Below, piece after piece: positions 47,947 through 57,350 of a stretch of 64,000 bases of DNA. The notes beneath the pieces were generated by a model, which did no database searches, had not been told where the DNA came from, and saw only the letters and a list, made by a program, of their open reading frames with translations. This DNA comes from Ensifer sp. LC11 (GTDB lineage: Bacteria; Pseudomonadota; Alphaproteobacteria; Rhizobiales; Rhizobiaceae), in the NCBI RefSeq assembly GCF_001695835.1, contig NZ_MBSO01000023.1:62001-126000 (forward strand), written 5' to 3'. The translations under genes and the position numbers were made by a program. Each line of letters begins with the position of its first letter. Positions within the stretch are counted from its first letter, which is position 1.

Positions 47947-49560
47947 TCAGGCTGCATCCGCGAGGATCAGCTCGGCCCCCTTCTCGGCGACCATCATCGT
48001 CGGCGCGTTAATGTTGCCCGCTGTGATGTTGGGGAAGATCGAGGCATCGACAACGCGCAGGCCGGGAACCCCGTGCACGCGCAGGCGGCTGTCGACGACC
48101 GACGTCGTCTGATCCGGCCCCATCGCGCAGGTGCCGCAGAGATGGTAGATCGAGCCTGCGTTTTCGCGGAAATAGTCCATCAGCGCCTCGTCGCTTTGAA
48201 CGCCGGGCGCCGGCGAAATCTCTTCGGCGGTCAACGATGAGAGTGCGGAGGCCGAGGCGATCCGCCGCACCAGCCGGCTTCCCTGCAGCACCTCGTCGAT
48301 ATCGCGATCGGTCGTCAGGTAGTTCGGGCGGATCAGCGGCTTTTGCCCTGCATCCGGAGAGGCGATCGAAATGCTGCCGCGACTGGTCGGGCGGCAGGAG
48401 TTGAAGCAGATCAGATAGCCGGGATAGGGTTCCGGCTTCAGTCCCGCCTTCGGATCCGTGGGGATCCGGTAGGAGAGCGGGTTGAAGTAGAGCTGGATGT
48501 TCGGCCGCTCTTCGCCCGGCCGGCCACGGAAGAAGCCGCCGGCCTGGTTGACGCTCATCGAGAACGGCCCCTTGCCGGTGAGTAGATATTGCAGGCCGAG
48601 CCGCATCTGTCCGAACAGGCTGGCGAACTCGTCGTTCAGCGTCGGGATGGTGGCGCGATAGTAGAAGCTGGCGCAGAGATGGTCCTGCAGGTTCAGGCCG
48701 ACGGCTGGCAAGTGCCGACGCGTTTCGACGCCAAGCGACGACAGCGTCTTGCCGTCGCCGATGCCCGAGACCTGTAGCAGTTGCGGGCTGCCAACCGCTC
48801 CCGCCGCCAGGATGACTTCGCGTCCCGCCGTGAAGCGCCGCCGCGCACCGTTCTGGATGACATCGACGCCGGTCACGCGCCCGCCATCGCCAAAGACCAG
48901 TTTTTCGGCCTGAGCATAACGTTCAATCGTGAGATTGGGGCGCTTCAGCGCGGGCCGCAGATATTCCGCGCTCGAATGCGAGCGACGGCCGTTGTTGGTG
49001 TTGACGTCGTAGACGCCGGCACCTTCGATCGAGGCGCCGTTGAAATCCTCGTTCAGCGGCAGCTGCAGCGACCCGCAGCTTTCCAGAAACGCGTCGGTGA
49101 TCGGATGGGTCATGCCGCGCATCGGCGTGACGTGGATCGGCCCATCGCCGCCGTGCCATTCGGACGACCCGCGCGCATGGGTTTCAAGCCGGCGGAAATA
49201 GGGAAGTACGTCGTCATAGCCCCAGCCGGCATTGCCGGCTGATTTCCAGTCGTCGAAATCGTCGCGTGCGCCGCGCACATAGATCATCGCATTGATCGAT
49301 CCGGAGCCGCCCTGGACCTTGCCGCGCGGCACGTAGATGCTGCGGTCCTGAAGCTCGGCCTCCGGTTCGCTCGAATACATCCAGTTGACCTGAGGATTAT
49401 AGTAGCTGCGAGCGTAGCCGACGGGGATCTTGAACCAGAAGGAATTGTCGCTGCCGCCGGCCTCGAGCAGGAGGACGCTGTGGCGCCCGCTCTCGCTGAG
49501 GCGGCTCGCAAGAATGCAGCCCGCCGACCCGGCGCCGACGATGACGTAATCGTAGATCAT
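47947..49560 (-). CDS. GMC-family oxidoreductase (choline dehydrogenase-like)
   Basis: A 537-residue FAD-dependent alcohol dehydrogenase. The N-terminal FAD fold [15 protein letters not shown] (8-22), the GMC signature 1 region ([20 protein letters not shown]) and signature 2 ([15 protein letters not shown]) are present. The catalytic His is in [11 protein letters not shown] and the partner Asn in [10 protein letters not shown]. It oxidises a primary alcohol or polyol to the aldehyde. It follows the enolase-superfamily gene by 21 bases and is the last gene of the cluster with aldehyde dehydrogenase and the MFS permease. Confidence 0.92.
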   Translation of the reverse strand: MIYDYVIVGAGSAGCILASRLSESGRHSVLLLEAGGSDNSFWFKIPVGYARSYYNPQVNWMYSSEPEAELQDRSIYVPRGKVQGGSGSINAMIYVRGARDDFDDWKSAGNAGWGYDDVLPYFRRLETHARGSSEWHGGDGPIHVTPMRGMTHPITDAFLESCGSLQLPLNEDFNGASIEGAGVYDVNTNNGRRSHSSAEYLRPALKRPNLTIERYAQAEKLVFGDGGRVTGVDVIQNGARRRFTAGREVILAAGAVGSPQLLQVSGIGDGKTLSSLGVETRRHLPAVGLNLQDHLCASFYYRATIPTLNDEFASLFGQMRLGLQYLLTGKGPFSMSVNQAGGFFRGRPGEERPNIQLYFNPLSYRIPTDPKAGLKPEPYPGYLICFNSCRPTSRGSISIASPDAGQKPLIRPNYLTTDRDIDEVLQGSRLVRRIASASALSSLTAEEISPAPGVQSDEALMDYFRENAGSIYHLCGTCAMGPDQTTSVVDSRLRVHGVPGLRVVDASIFPNITAGNINAPTMMVAEKGAELILADAA

Positions 49561-49581
49561 CTCATTGTCCTATCGTCGGAG

Positions 49582-50799
49582 TTACCCGCGCGCCGGCGCA
49601 AAGGCCTTCACGTCGGCCGGCCGGCTGTCCATCTGCAGGTGCAGGCGCTCGCCGGTATAGGGCGTGTGCTTTTCGACCACGTCCATGTTGAGTTCGATGC
49701 CGAGGCCCGGCTCGCGCGACGGGATGAGGTAGCCGTCCTCGACGACGAGCTTGGTCTTCAGCACGTCGGCATGGAAACCGGAGAAATCGAGGATCGCCTC
49801 GTGGATGAGGAAGTTCGGCGTCGCGGCCGAAAGCTGGATGCTGGCGGCAGCCCCCACCGGGCCGTTATAAAGATGCGGCGCAATCTGGGCGTAATAGGCC
49901 TCGGCCATGCCTGCGATCTTCTTGGCTTCGAGAAGGCCGCCGACACGCGCCACGTTCATCTGCAGGATCGAGGCGGCCCTGAGTTCGAGCACGCGCTGGA
50001 ATTCGTACTTGGTCGTCAGGCGCTCGCCGGTCGAAACGGGAATCGAGGTTGCACGCGCGACCTCGGCCATCGCGGCCTCCTGTCCCGGAGGAACCGGCTC
50101 TTCGAACCAGAGCGGATCGTATTTTTCAAGCCGCCGCGCCAGCCGGATGGCCGAGGACGGAACCATCTGGCCGTGGGTGCCGAAGAGCAGATCGGCGCTG
50201 CTGCCGACCGCGTCACGGACCTTGCGGCAGAACTCCTCGCAGCGATCCATCACGCCAAGCGAGAGCTGGTGGCCCGAGTAGTTCGTGTAGGGACCCGCCG
50301 GGTCGAATTTCACGGCAGTGAAACCCATCTCGACCATTTCGACGGCGCATTCGGCCGCGAGATCGGGGTCGTTGAAATCGAACTCTCCGGCGGCATTCTT
50401 CGGGTAGAGATAGGTATAGGCGCGAAGCTTCTCGTGCACCGTCCCACCGAGAAGGTCCGAAACCGGCCGGCCGGCCGCCTTGCCGATGATATCCCAGCAA
50501 GCGATTTCGAGCCCCGAGACGATGCCCATCACCGTCGGATCGGGACGCTGGGTGAAGCCGCTCGAATAGGCCGAGCGCCAGAAGCGCTCGATCTGGTGGG
50601 GATCATGACCGAGAAGATGTCGCTCGAAGATATCCTCGATCAGTGGCGACATGGCGCTCGGATGGAACGAGGTCGCATAGATCTCACCGATGCCCTCGAT
50701 GCCGCAGGCGGTCGTGAGACGCACGAAGATCCAGTACATGCCGCCCACATGCGGTGGCGGGACGGCGACGGCATAGGTCTTGAGAGACGCGATCTTCAT
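49582..50799 (-). CDS. Enolase-superfamily sugar-acid dehydratase (mandelate racemase type)
   Basis: A 405-residue protein with the capping domain (1-120) and barrel of the mandelate racemase/muconate lactonising group. Recognised active-site regions are AVKFDPAG (161-168), LFGTHGQ (205-211), WFEEPVPP (231-238), STGERL (256-261) and APHLYNGP (307-314). The first metal ligand, usually Asp in the (D)xHG position, is Gly207 here, a notable departure. The likely reaction is dehydration of an aldonate or cycloisomerisation of a sugar-acid derivative. The start at 50799 has GGGA upstream; the ATG at 50808, overlapping the permease stop, has no usable site. Confidence 0.85.
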   Translation of the reverse strand: MKIASLKTYAVAVPPPHVGGMYWIFVRLTTACGIEGIGEIYATSFHPSAMSPLIEDIFERHLLGHDPHQIERFWRSAYSSGFTQRPDPTVMGIVSGLEIACWDIIGKAAGRPVSDLLGGTVHEKLRAYTYLYPKNAAGEFDFNDPDLAAECAVEMVEMGFTAVKFDPAGPYTNYSGHQLSLGVMDRCEEFCRKVRDAVGSSADLLFGTHGQMVPSSAIRLARRLEKYDPLWFEEPVPPGQEAAMAEVARATSIPVSTGERLTTKYEFQRVLELRAASILQMNVARVGGLLEAKKIAGMAEAYYAQIAPHLYNGPVGAAASIQLSAATPNFLIHEAILDFSGFHADVLKTKLVVEDGYLIPSREPGLGIELNMDVVEKHTPYTGERLHLQMDSRPADVKAFAPARG

Positions 50800-50804
50800 G
50801 GGTG

Positions 50805-52082
50805 TCATCCCTTTTTCTTGAGGCGGGTCATCAGCACCAGGGTGGCGATGGCGCCGAGAACGCAGATGGCGGCAATATAGCCGAAATAGAGCTGGTAACC
50901 GGTGATGCCCGGATAGCGGTCGGAGAGGTATCCGTTGACGAGCGGCAGGTAGGTGTCCGGCGCGTAACCGACCAGCGAGATGATGCCGATGGCAAGACCG
51001 GTGATGTTCGGCGGCACGTGGCAGTCGTCGAGGATCGCCCAGTAGAGGCCGCGGATCGTATAGGTGATCAGGCCGACGAGCAGCACCAGCCCAACAAAGA
51101 TCATGGTGGAGCCGATGCCCGGCAGCGCGATCATCGCGACGAGGCTGGCAACAGCAATCAGGAAGCTTAGAAGCAGGATCCCGCATTTGCCGTAGCGATC
51201 GCCGAGCAGACCGCCGCCGATACCGCCGACCGGGCGCAGCCACAGCTTGATCGTGACGATCAGGCCGGCCATCGCGGCGGAAATGCCGAACCCGCCTTCC
51301 TGCAGATAGGCCGAGAAACTGTAGGTCGCGAGGAAAACATGGTAGCCGCAGAAGATGATGGCGGCGACCAGCCAGACCTCTGGGATGCGCAGCAGCGTCT
51401 TGATGTCGGTAAAAAGGTTTCCTTGGCGCTTGCTCCTGGCCCTGTCCACAGCGATCGGCTGCGACGCAGCGAAATAGGCGATACCGACGACAATGCAGAC
51501 GATGGCGTAGAGAAGCACGACGTCACGGAAACCTGTAACCAATCCGGCACCGCGTGTCTCGGTCGCAAAGACGAAGAGCGCGATGGCGACGCTTGCAAGC
51601 AGCGCCTCGACCAGGCCGCGGCCACCGTCGAGAATGCCGAAGAAGCGCCCCTGTTCGTCGGTGCTGGCAATCAGGTTCACCTGCTTGAGGGTCGCGGCCC
51701 AGAACGTAAGACCGGTGGTGACTCCGAAGCCGCAATAGATGACGAGCAGCGACGAATAGCCGGGTAGCGTCGCGTACCAGAGACCGAGCAAACCCGTGCC
51801 GACCATGGAAATGAGGATCAGGACGCGCGGCTGGACGCGATCGGCGAGCCAGCCGCTCGGCAGGTAGCCAAGCAGAAAGCTGGTGCCGAGGATGGAATAG
51901 AGGACGCCAAGCTCGGTGTTGGTGAGCTTCAGCACTTCCAGCATCGTCGTCTGATAGGACTGGCGAAGATAGAGGATCGGATAGATGGCGCCGGCAGCGA
52001 TCACAATCAGCGCGAGCTGAAGATAGCGACTGCGGGCCGACACGGATGGCGCAGCAATTTCGGTTTCTGCGGTTAGGCTCAC
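50805..52082 (-). CDS. MFS permease for a sugar acid or polyol
   Basis: A 425-residue, 12-helix major facilitator with the loop motif GWLADRVQPR and a second copy GLLGDRYGKC. GTG at 52082 is chosen as start because GGAGGAG lies seven bases upstream and no ATG occurs between it and helix 1. A longer frame to 52280 would translate repeat copy D and is rejected. Five bases separate its stop from the dehydratase start. It probably imports the substrate of the cluster. Confidence 0.87.
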   Translation of the reverse strand: MSLTAETEIAAPSVSARSRYLQLALIVIAAGAIYPILYLRQSYQTTMLEVLKLTNTELGVLYSILGTSFLLGYLPSGWLADRVQPRVLILISMVGTGLLGLWYATLPGYSSLLVIYCGFGVTTGLTFWAATLKQVNLIASTDEQGRFFGILDGGRGLVEALLASVAIALFVFATETRGAGLVTGFRDVVLLYAIVCIVVGIAYFAASQPIAVDRARSKRQGNLFTDIKTLLRIPEVWLVAAIIFCGYHVFLATYSFSAYLQEGGFGISAAMAGLIVTIKLWLRPVGGIGGGLLGDRYGKCGILLLSFLIAVASLVAMIALPGIGSTMIFVGLVLLVGLITYTIRGLYWAILDDCHVPPNITGLAIGIISLVGYAPDTYLPLVNGYLSDRYPGITGYQLYFGYIAAICVLGAIATLVLMTRLKKKG

Positions 52083-52194
52083 GGGTAGTCTCCTCCCCCG
52101 ACCGACGGCAAGAGCAATGCCGCCAGTCCGGTATTGATATGTTGGTGTCGGAGCAGTTCCGGCTTTCCGTCGGGATTGCTCAGTTTCAATTGGT

Positions 52195-52300
52195 CTAGAG
52201 CGCCGTGCGTTCATATGAACGCCACAAGGACGCTCTAGCACTTTGATTCCAAAGCATCTTTCCGCCTCACGTGGATCCACCTGAGAGCGGCATGCTCTAG
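52195..52300 (+). repeat. RIME-like intergenic mosaic repeat, copy D
   Basis: About 106 bases in the same orientation as copy A, with module 1 (inner palindrome GCGTTCATATGAACGC intact), link and module 2. It fills much of the gap between the aldehyde dehydrogenase and the permease. On the minus strand its end provides the TAG stop of the aldehyde dehydrogenase gene (52297-52299). Confidence 0.8.
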
Positions 52301-53721
52301 TGTTTCAGGACGACGAGGCGCGTCTGGGTGAATTCCAGCATGCCGTGTTTGCCGTCGTCGCCGCCGAGGCCCGAGCGTTTCCAGCCGGCATGGAAGCCCT
52401 GATAGGGATCGGCCGGGAAGCGGTTGACGTAGAGTTCGCCGGCTTCGATCGCGTCACTGGCGCGCATGACGGTGCGATAGTTCTCGGTGAAGAGCACCGA
52501 GCTCAGGCCGAACTGGTGGTCGCTGGCCTTTGCCAGCGCCTCCTCGAAGGTCGCGTAGCGAAGGACGGCAAGCACCGGACCGAAGACTTCCTCACGGACA
52601 ATCTCCATCTCCTGGCGGCAGCCGGAAATCAGCGTTGGCGGATAGAAATAGCCGGGACCATCCGGCAGATAGCCGCCGGTCTCGACCGTTCCGCCTTCGG
52701 CCCGCGCCTGCTCGACCATTTCGTGCACGCGCTTCTGCGCAGCCGCATTGGCGAGCGGGCCCATGCGGGTCGCATCGGCGGCACGGTCCCCAAAGGTGCG
52801 GGTGGAAAAGCCTTCGCGCAGCTTGGCAAGCAGCCGGTCGTGCACGCTTTCATGAACATAGAGCCGCTCGGCGCTGGTGCAGACCTGACCGCAATGGGTG
52901 GTCTTGGCGGCGATGATCATCTGTGCCACTGCATCGAGATCGGCGTCCGGCTCGACGATCACGGGCGTCTTGCCGCCGAGTTCGAGCGAGGGCTTGGCGA
53001 TGTTTTCCTTGCAATAATCGAGCACGATGCGACCGGCCGAGACGCTGCCCGTCAGCGTGATCATGCCGACACCGGGATGCGTGCAGAGCGTCTTTGCGAC
53101 GTCATGCGACATCGTCAGGATATTGACGAGACCATCAGGCAGACCGGCCTCGACAATGGCTTCGGCAAACACGAAGGCAGATGTCGGCGTGTTGTTGCTC
53201 GGGCGCACGACGACGGCGTTTCCTGAGATCAGCGCCGGCGCAATCTTCCGCACGAGCGTGTAGATCGGATAGTTGAACGGGATCAGGCAGGCTGCGACAC
53301 CGATTGGCGCGCGCTTCAGGAGCAGGGTTTCGCCGGGATTGTCGCTCTCGATCACTTCGCCCTCGATGCGACGGGCCCACTCGGCGTGATAGCGCATCAG
53401 TTCTGCGCCGTAGATCACTTCGGCGGCAGCATCGGCAGGGCTCTTGCCGGATTCCATTGCCAGTGCGGCGCCGATGCGCTCGGCTCGGCTTTCCAGCACG
53501 GTCGCGAGTCGCCGGAGGGCATCGCCGCGCTGAATGGCCGGCAGTGCAGCCCAGTCGCGCTGCGCTTTCACCGCGGCTTCGACTGCCGCCTTCGCTTCGT
53601 CATCCGTTGCCGCCGGCACCGACGTGAAAACCTGGCCGGTTGCCGGGTTGCGTACGTCGATTGTGACCGCGGATGCGCTTTCGATGAAACGGCCGCCGGA
53701 GAAGTTGCGATAGGAGCTCAT
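52297..53721 (-). CDS. Aldehyde dehydrogenase, lactaldehyde/glycolaldehyde type
   Basis: A 474-residue NAD(P)-dependent enzyme. The catalytic Cys281 (HCGQVCTS) and general base Glu247 (LELGGK) are present, as is the Rossmann segment ITLTGSVSAGR. The usual cofactor-binding Lys of the KPSE motif is Arg173 here (VVRPSN), which is uncommon. It should oxidise the aldehyde made by the downstream alcohol dehydrogenase or aldolase. The start at 53721 has a GAGA site. The stop codon lies inside repeat copy D. Confidence 0.9.
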   Translation of the reverse strand: MSSYRNFSGGRFIESASAVTIDVRNPATGQVFTSVPAATDDEAKAAVEAAVKAQRDWAALPAIQRGDALRRLATVLESRAERIGAALAMESGKSPADAAAEVIYGAELMRYHAEWARRIEGEVIESDNPGETLLLKRAPIGVAACLIPFNYPIYTLVRKIAPALISGNAVVVRPSNNTPTSAFVFAEAIVEAGLPDGLVNILTMSHDVAKTLCTHPGVGMITLTGSVSAGRIVLDYCKENIAKPSLELGGKTPVIVEPDADLDAVAQMIIAAKTTHCGQVCTSAERLYVHESVHDRLLAKLREGFSTRTFGDRAADATRMGPLANAAAQKRVHEMVEQARAEGGTVETGGYLPDGPGYFYPPTLISGCRQEMEIVREEVFGPVLAVLRYATFEEALAKASDHQFGLSSVLFTENYRTVMRASDAIEAGELYVNRFPADPYQGFHAGWKRSGLGGDDGKHGMLEFTQTRLVVLKH

Positions 53722-53887
53722 GTCATCTCGGATCGGTTCGCCGCCGGTCTTGCGCCGATGGCGCAGGAAGGCGGACTGCCGGGAGAGAGCACGACAGCGA
53801 CGACCCCACCTCTCTCCCTGACCGGAACCGTCAGGAAAATTGATGCGACGATGGAGACGAGGGCACAAGCGAGTAATTTTCGGTGAG

Positions 53888-53908
53888 AGCATTCCAAAAA
53901 GGAATGCT
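53888..53908 (-). terminator. Hairpin immediately after the LysR gene
   Basis: AGCATTCC and GGAATGCT pair perfectly around a 5-base loop, three bases beyond the LysR stop on the minus strand. There is no T-run after it, so it may slow read-through into the aldehyde dehydrogenase cluster rather than end transcription. Confidence 0.5.
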
Positions 53909-53911
53909 TGC

Positions 53912-54817
53912 TCAGGCGGCCCGGTCGGCCTCGACTTCCGCCAGCAACCAAGCGCGGAACGCTTCCACCTTGGGATTGCTTCCGGATTGCGGCCGCGTCA
54001 CGAACCAATAGGATTCGTGCCCCTCCACCTCAACGTCGAAGAGCTGCACCAATTGCCCTGTTTGCAACTGATTGCGCACCATGGAGCGGTCGGCAACGGT
54101 AACACCGAGCCCGGCGCAGGCCGCCTCGATCGCGAGATCAAGCAGGTCGAATTCCAGCCCGCCACGGGTATCGACATCCTGGAAACCTGCCGCGTCCAGC
54201 CAGTGCCGCCAGGTCAGGTAGCGCCGGTCGGGCGAGGCGAGCACATGCAGAAAGGTGAAGCGCTGCAGGTCGGACGGGCCTTCGACTTTCAGCCCCTCAA
54301 GAAGCAAAGGCGCGCAGACGGCGACATGCCGCTCCGTCATCAGGATGTTTGCGTCCAGCATCGGCCACTCGCCGTCACCGAAGCGGATGGCACAATCGAG
54401 AAGCCCGCGTTCGGCAAGCGTATCGGAAGCTTCAGTGCTGAGGCTGATCTCGACATCCGGCAGTGCCTCACGCAGCTGCGCGAGGCGCGGCAGCAGCCAG
54501 CGCTTGGCGAAAGTCGGCGGCACGTTCATCCGCAGCCGGTTCCGGTTGCCCTTCTCGGTGATGCTGCGCAGCGACACCTCGATGCTGTGAAAGGCGTCCT
54601 GTATCGTCGCCAGCAGCTCGGCGCCGGCCGGCGTCAGTTCAAGATGATGATGGCGGCGGATGAGCAGCTCCTCGCCGAGCTCGTCTTCAAGGTTGCGAAC
54701 CTGCCGACTGACGGCGCTCTGCGTCAGATTGAGGCGCTCGGCCGCGCGCGTGAAGCTGCGGGTCTGCCCGACCACCTCGAAGACTTTCATCGCCGACAAT
54801 CCAGGAAGTCTTCGCAT
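53912..54817 (-). CDS. LysR-family regulator, GcvA-like
   Basis: A 301-residue protein. The HTH lies at about 20-45 (SFTRAAERLNLTQSAVSRQVRNLEDELG), and the rest resembles GcvA-type regulators (LRMNVPPTFAKRWLLPRL). The start at 54817 gives the standard N-terminus (LPGLSAMKVFEVV); GAGG lies about eleven bases upstream. It precedes the aldehyde dehydrogenase cluster in the same direction and is its likely activator. Confidence 0.9.
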   Translation of the reverse strand: MRRLPGLSAMKVFEVVGQTRSFTRAAERLNLTQSAVSRQVRNLEDELGEELLIRRHHHLELTPAGAELLATIQDAFHSIEVSLRSITEKGNRNRLRMNVPPTFAKRWLLPRLAQLREALPDVEISLSTEASDTLAERGLLDCAIRFGDGEWPMLDANILMTERHVAVCAPLLLEGLKVEGPSDLQRFTFLHVLASPDRRYLTWRHWLDAAGFQDVDTRGGLEFDLLDLAIEAACAGLGVTVADRSMVRNQLQTGQLVQLFDVEVEGHESYWFVTRPQSGSNPKVEAFRAWLLAEVEADRAA

Positions 54818-55049
54818 CGATATCTTGGCCTCAGGAAGCTGTACACGCACATCGCCGCGGGCGTTGCCGCGGGATCGATGCGCACTTTTGCGTGCCACGC
54901 GCCAGCGTACAAGCACGAAAATCCAAATCACCTGGCTGACCGCAAGCACCCGGCTATCCCCGAACGACAAACGGCGGCTTTCGCCGCCGGTTGCCTATCC
55001 AATCCATCGTCTGGCCAAGCCCAGACGAAAACTGGAAACTCACCCGCTC

Positions 55050-57074
55050 CTACTCCGTGGCATAGAAGCCGTAGAGTACCGGCATCAGCCCGACCAGCGC
55101 CTCGAAACGCTTGAAGGACTTGCGCTCCGGCTGCGTCCAGCCGGTTTCAGCGAGCGCCGAAAGGCGCGGGAAGACCAACCGGTCGAAGACGGCGCGGTCG
55201 GTCATCGGCTCGGACCAGATGCAGCACTGCACGCCAAGCAGATGTTTCTTCTGCGCGTCGGTCCAGCCTTCTACGGGGTCGAACGTGTAGAGCTTTTCCG
55301 GGTCCGACCAGCCGGCCCAGCTGCCGCCTGGCTCCGACCAGGCGGGGCTGTTGGCCATATCGAGATAATAGACCTGACCAGGGCAGACGACGATGTCGTA
55401 GCCTTCCTCGGCAAGCGCTGCCGACGCCTCGACCGTGCGCCAGCCGAAGAGCAGCGACTTCGCCTTGTCGATGACGTTGCCATGCGCCGCCTCCTGCCAA
55501 CCGCCGGTAACGCAGTCCCGGCTCGCCAGGAACGCCTGCACGCGCGCCAGGAATTCGCCCTGCAGCACCGCAGCACCCGAACCGTCGATCTCGTCGGCGC
55601 CATGCGTATTGGTGACGACGTTCAGGCGCTTGGCGTGCGTGTCCGCCACTTCGTCTCCGGCAAGCGCACGAAGCCGTGCCAGCGCCTCCGACGAACCCGA
55701 CCAGGCGCCGAGCGGCACCTCGTCGGCGCCGACATGGATGGCGCGCATCGGAAACAGCTCGATCAACTCATCGAAGATGATCTCCAGAACGCGATAGGTT
55801 TCTTCGCGTGCCGGATTGAGGCAATTGTCAGGAAAACCCTGGACCGAGTGATAGCTGCCTTGCTCCTCAGGATCGCGCAGTTCGGGGATCGCCTGCAGCA
55901 TCGCGAAGGAATGCCCGGGAATGTCGATCTCCGGCATCACCTCGATGCCGAGGCTTGATGCCAGCGCGACGATCTGACGGATCGCAGCCTTCGTATAGTA
56001 GCCTCCGGTCGGCTCAGGGCCCGAGCCGAGCAGCGGCGGGATCTTGCGGCCGTGGCCGCGCCAGGCGCCGATCTCGGTCAGGGCCGGATAGGCATCGATC
56101 TCGACGCGCCAGGCCTCGTCGTCGGTCAGGTGCCAGTGGAAGCGGTTGAGCTTGTTCCAGGCCATCAGCCGCAGGAAGTGCTCGACCTCGGCGGTGCCGT
56201 AGAACTGCCGGGCGACGTCGAGATGGGTGCCGCGCCAGGAAAGCACCGGTTCGTCCTTGATCTCGCCGCCCGTCGGAAACACGAAGGTGCCGGGATGAAG
56301 CCGCGCACCGCGCAGGATCTGCCCGAGCGTGATCAGGCCATAGAGAATGCCGGTCTGGCTGCCGCCCGAAACAGCAACACCCGCCGGAGAGAAGCCGACA
56401 GTGTATGCCTCCGGCCCGAGATCGGCGGTCTTCGATAAGGCAACCGGAAAGCCCCCTTCCGCCGCCGGACGGACGATGCCCTCGACCGGAAACAGGCTTG
56501 CCGTCAGATCGGCGAAAGCTTTGGCAGCACCGGCCGCTTCATCACCCTCGGGCTTCAGGTCGAGGCCCGGAGGCGCGACCAGTTGCCCCGAAACCGAAAC
56601 CGCCTGCGGCCAGGGCACGATCGAGACCGGCACCGGCGCCACCTTCGGCACCGGATAGACGGCGGCACCGCGCTTCAGCTCGGCATTGTCGCCATGTGCC
56701 CGCGAGGCAAGCACCGCGACCGGCGCCTTCGCGCCGTCGGAGAACACCAGAAAGGCGGCGTTGGCGCCATCGGTCCAATGGCGCGGCTCGAAGCTCATGC
56801 CGTGCGCCTTCAGCGCCCAGGTGGCGCCCGGCTGCAACTCAAAACCTTCCGGCGGCGCGAACTCCGCATAGTTGGAGAGCCGGACAAGAAGTCGCCCGCC
56901 TTCGATCTCGGCAGCAGGGTCGATGCGTGCCGGACCGGAGACGCCGAGGCGGAAGCCTTTGATCGGCCGGTCCGAATTGTTTGTGAGGGTCAGCGCGTAG
57001 ACCGACCTGTCGGTGGTACCGACCGGCACCCAGAGGGTTTCCAGCAGAAATTCAGATTTGGCGGCAAACGTCAT
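55050..57074 (-). CDS. Cytoplasmic GH20 beta-N-acetylhexosaminidase
   Basis: A 674-residue enzyme. An N-terminal carbohydrate-binding-like domain (about 1-150) precedes the GH20b domain (150-275) and the TIM barrel (275-610). The catalytic Asp451-Glu452 pair is in HVGADEVPLGAW; WHLTDDEAWR and EIDIPGHS are typical barrel motifs. No signal peptide is visible, so it acts in the cytoplasm on imported chito-oligosaccharides, releasing N-acetylglucosamine. GGAG lies eight bases before the ATG at 57074. Two strong palindromes lie 150-280 bases upstream. Confidence 0.92.
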   Translation of the reverse strand: MTFAAKSEFLLETLWVPVGTTDRSVYALTLTNNSDRPIKGFRLGVSGPARIDPAAEIEGGRLLVRLSNYAEFAPPEGFELQPGATWALKAHGMSFEPRHWTDGANAAFLVFSDGAKAPVAVLASRAHGDNAELKRGAAVYPVPKVAPVPVSIVPWPQAVSVSGQLVAPPGLDLKPEGDEAAGAAKAFADLTASLFPVEGIVRPAAEGGFPVALSKTADLGPEAYTVGFSPAGVAVSGGSQTGILYGLITLGQILRGARLHPGTFVFPTGGEIKDEPVLSWRGTHLDVARQFYGTAEVEHFLRLMAWNKLNRFHWHLTDDEAWRVEIDAYPALTEIGAWRGHGRKIPPLLGSGPEPTGGYYTKAAIRQIVALASSLGIEVMPEIDIPGHSFAMLQAIPELRDPEEQGSYHSVQGFPDNCLNPAREETYRVLEIIFDELIELFPMRAIHVGADEVPLGAWSGSSEALARLRALAGDEVADTHAKRLNVVTNTHGADEIDGSGAAVLQGEFLARVQAFLASRDCVTGGWQEAAHGNVIDKAKSLLFGWRTVEASAALAEEGYDIVVCPGQVYYLDMANSPAWSEPGGSWAGWSDPEKLYTFDPVEGWTDAQKKHLLGVQCCIWSEPMTDRAVFDRLVFPRLSALAETGWTQPERKSFKRFEALVGLMPVLYGFYATE

Positions 57075-57227
57075 CAAGCGGCTCCATGAAAGTTGATCTC
57101 TGCAGCCGGCCGAAAGGGCCGGCAGGGTCCTGCCTTCTCCTCCCGGCTCCTGGCGCACCGCCCAAAACCCTGATTTCCTCGACTGCCGTCATGACGAATT
57201 CCCCCTCAGGTTTCGTTGATCGAACTA

Positions 57228-57250
57228 TTAAGTCAAGTAATTTGACTTAA
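57228..57250. promoter_or_regulatory. 23-base palindrome upstream of the hexosaminidase
   Basis: TTAAGTCAA-GTAAT-TTGACTTAA is a perfect 9-base inverted repeat, 154 bases before the GH20 start. Length and symmetry are those of a dimeric repressor site (ROK or GntR type would fit amino-sugar genes). The regulator is not in the window. Confidence 0.6.
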
Positions 57251-57323
57251 CGATAAGTCCGGCAAAGACGCGCTGTCAATTGGGGTCCTTTCGCCCTGGC
57301 TGAAGTTATGGTCAGAACCGCTG

Positions 57324-57350
57324 AGTGGTATTTCGAAGTTGAATACCACT
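57324..57350. promoter_or_regulatory. AGTGGTATT inverted repeat
   Basis: AGTGGTATT and AATACCACT form a perfect 9-base inverted repeat with a 9-base spacer, 74 bases upstream of the 23-base palindrome. The half-site resembles that of GntR/HutC amino-sugar regulators (AGTGGT), but the spacing is wider. It could be a second operator. Confidence 0.45.

Noticed and set aside
52083-52280. N-terminal extension of the MFS permease
   Set aside because: It translates repeat copy D and lacks a ribosome binding site; GTG 52082 with GGAGGAG is better.
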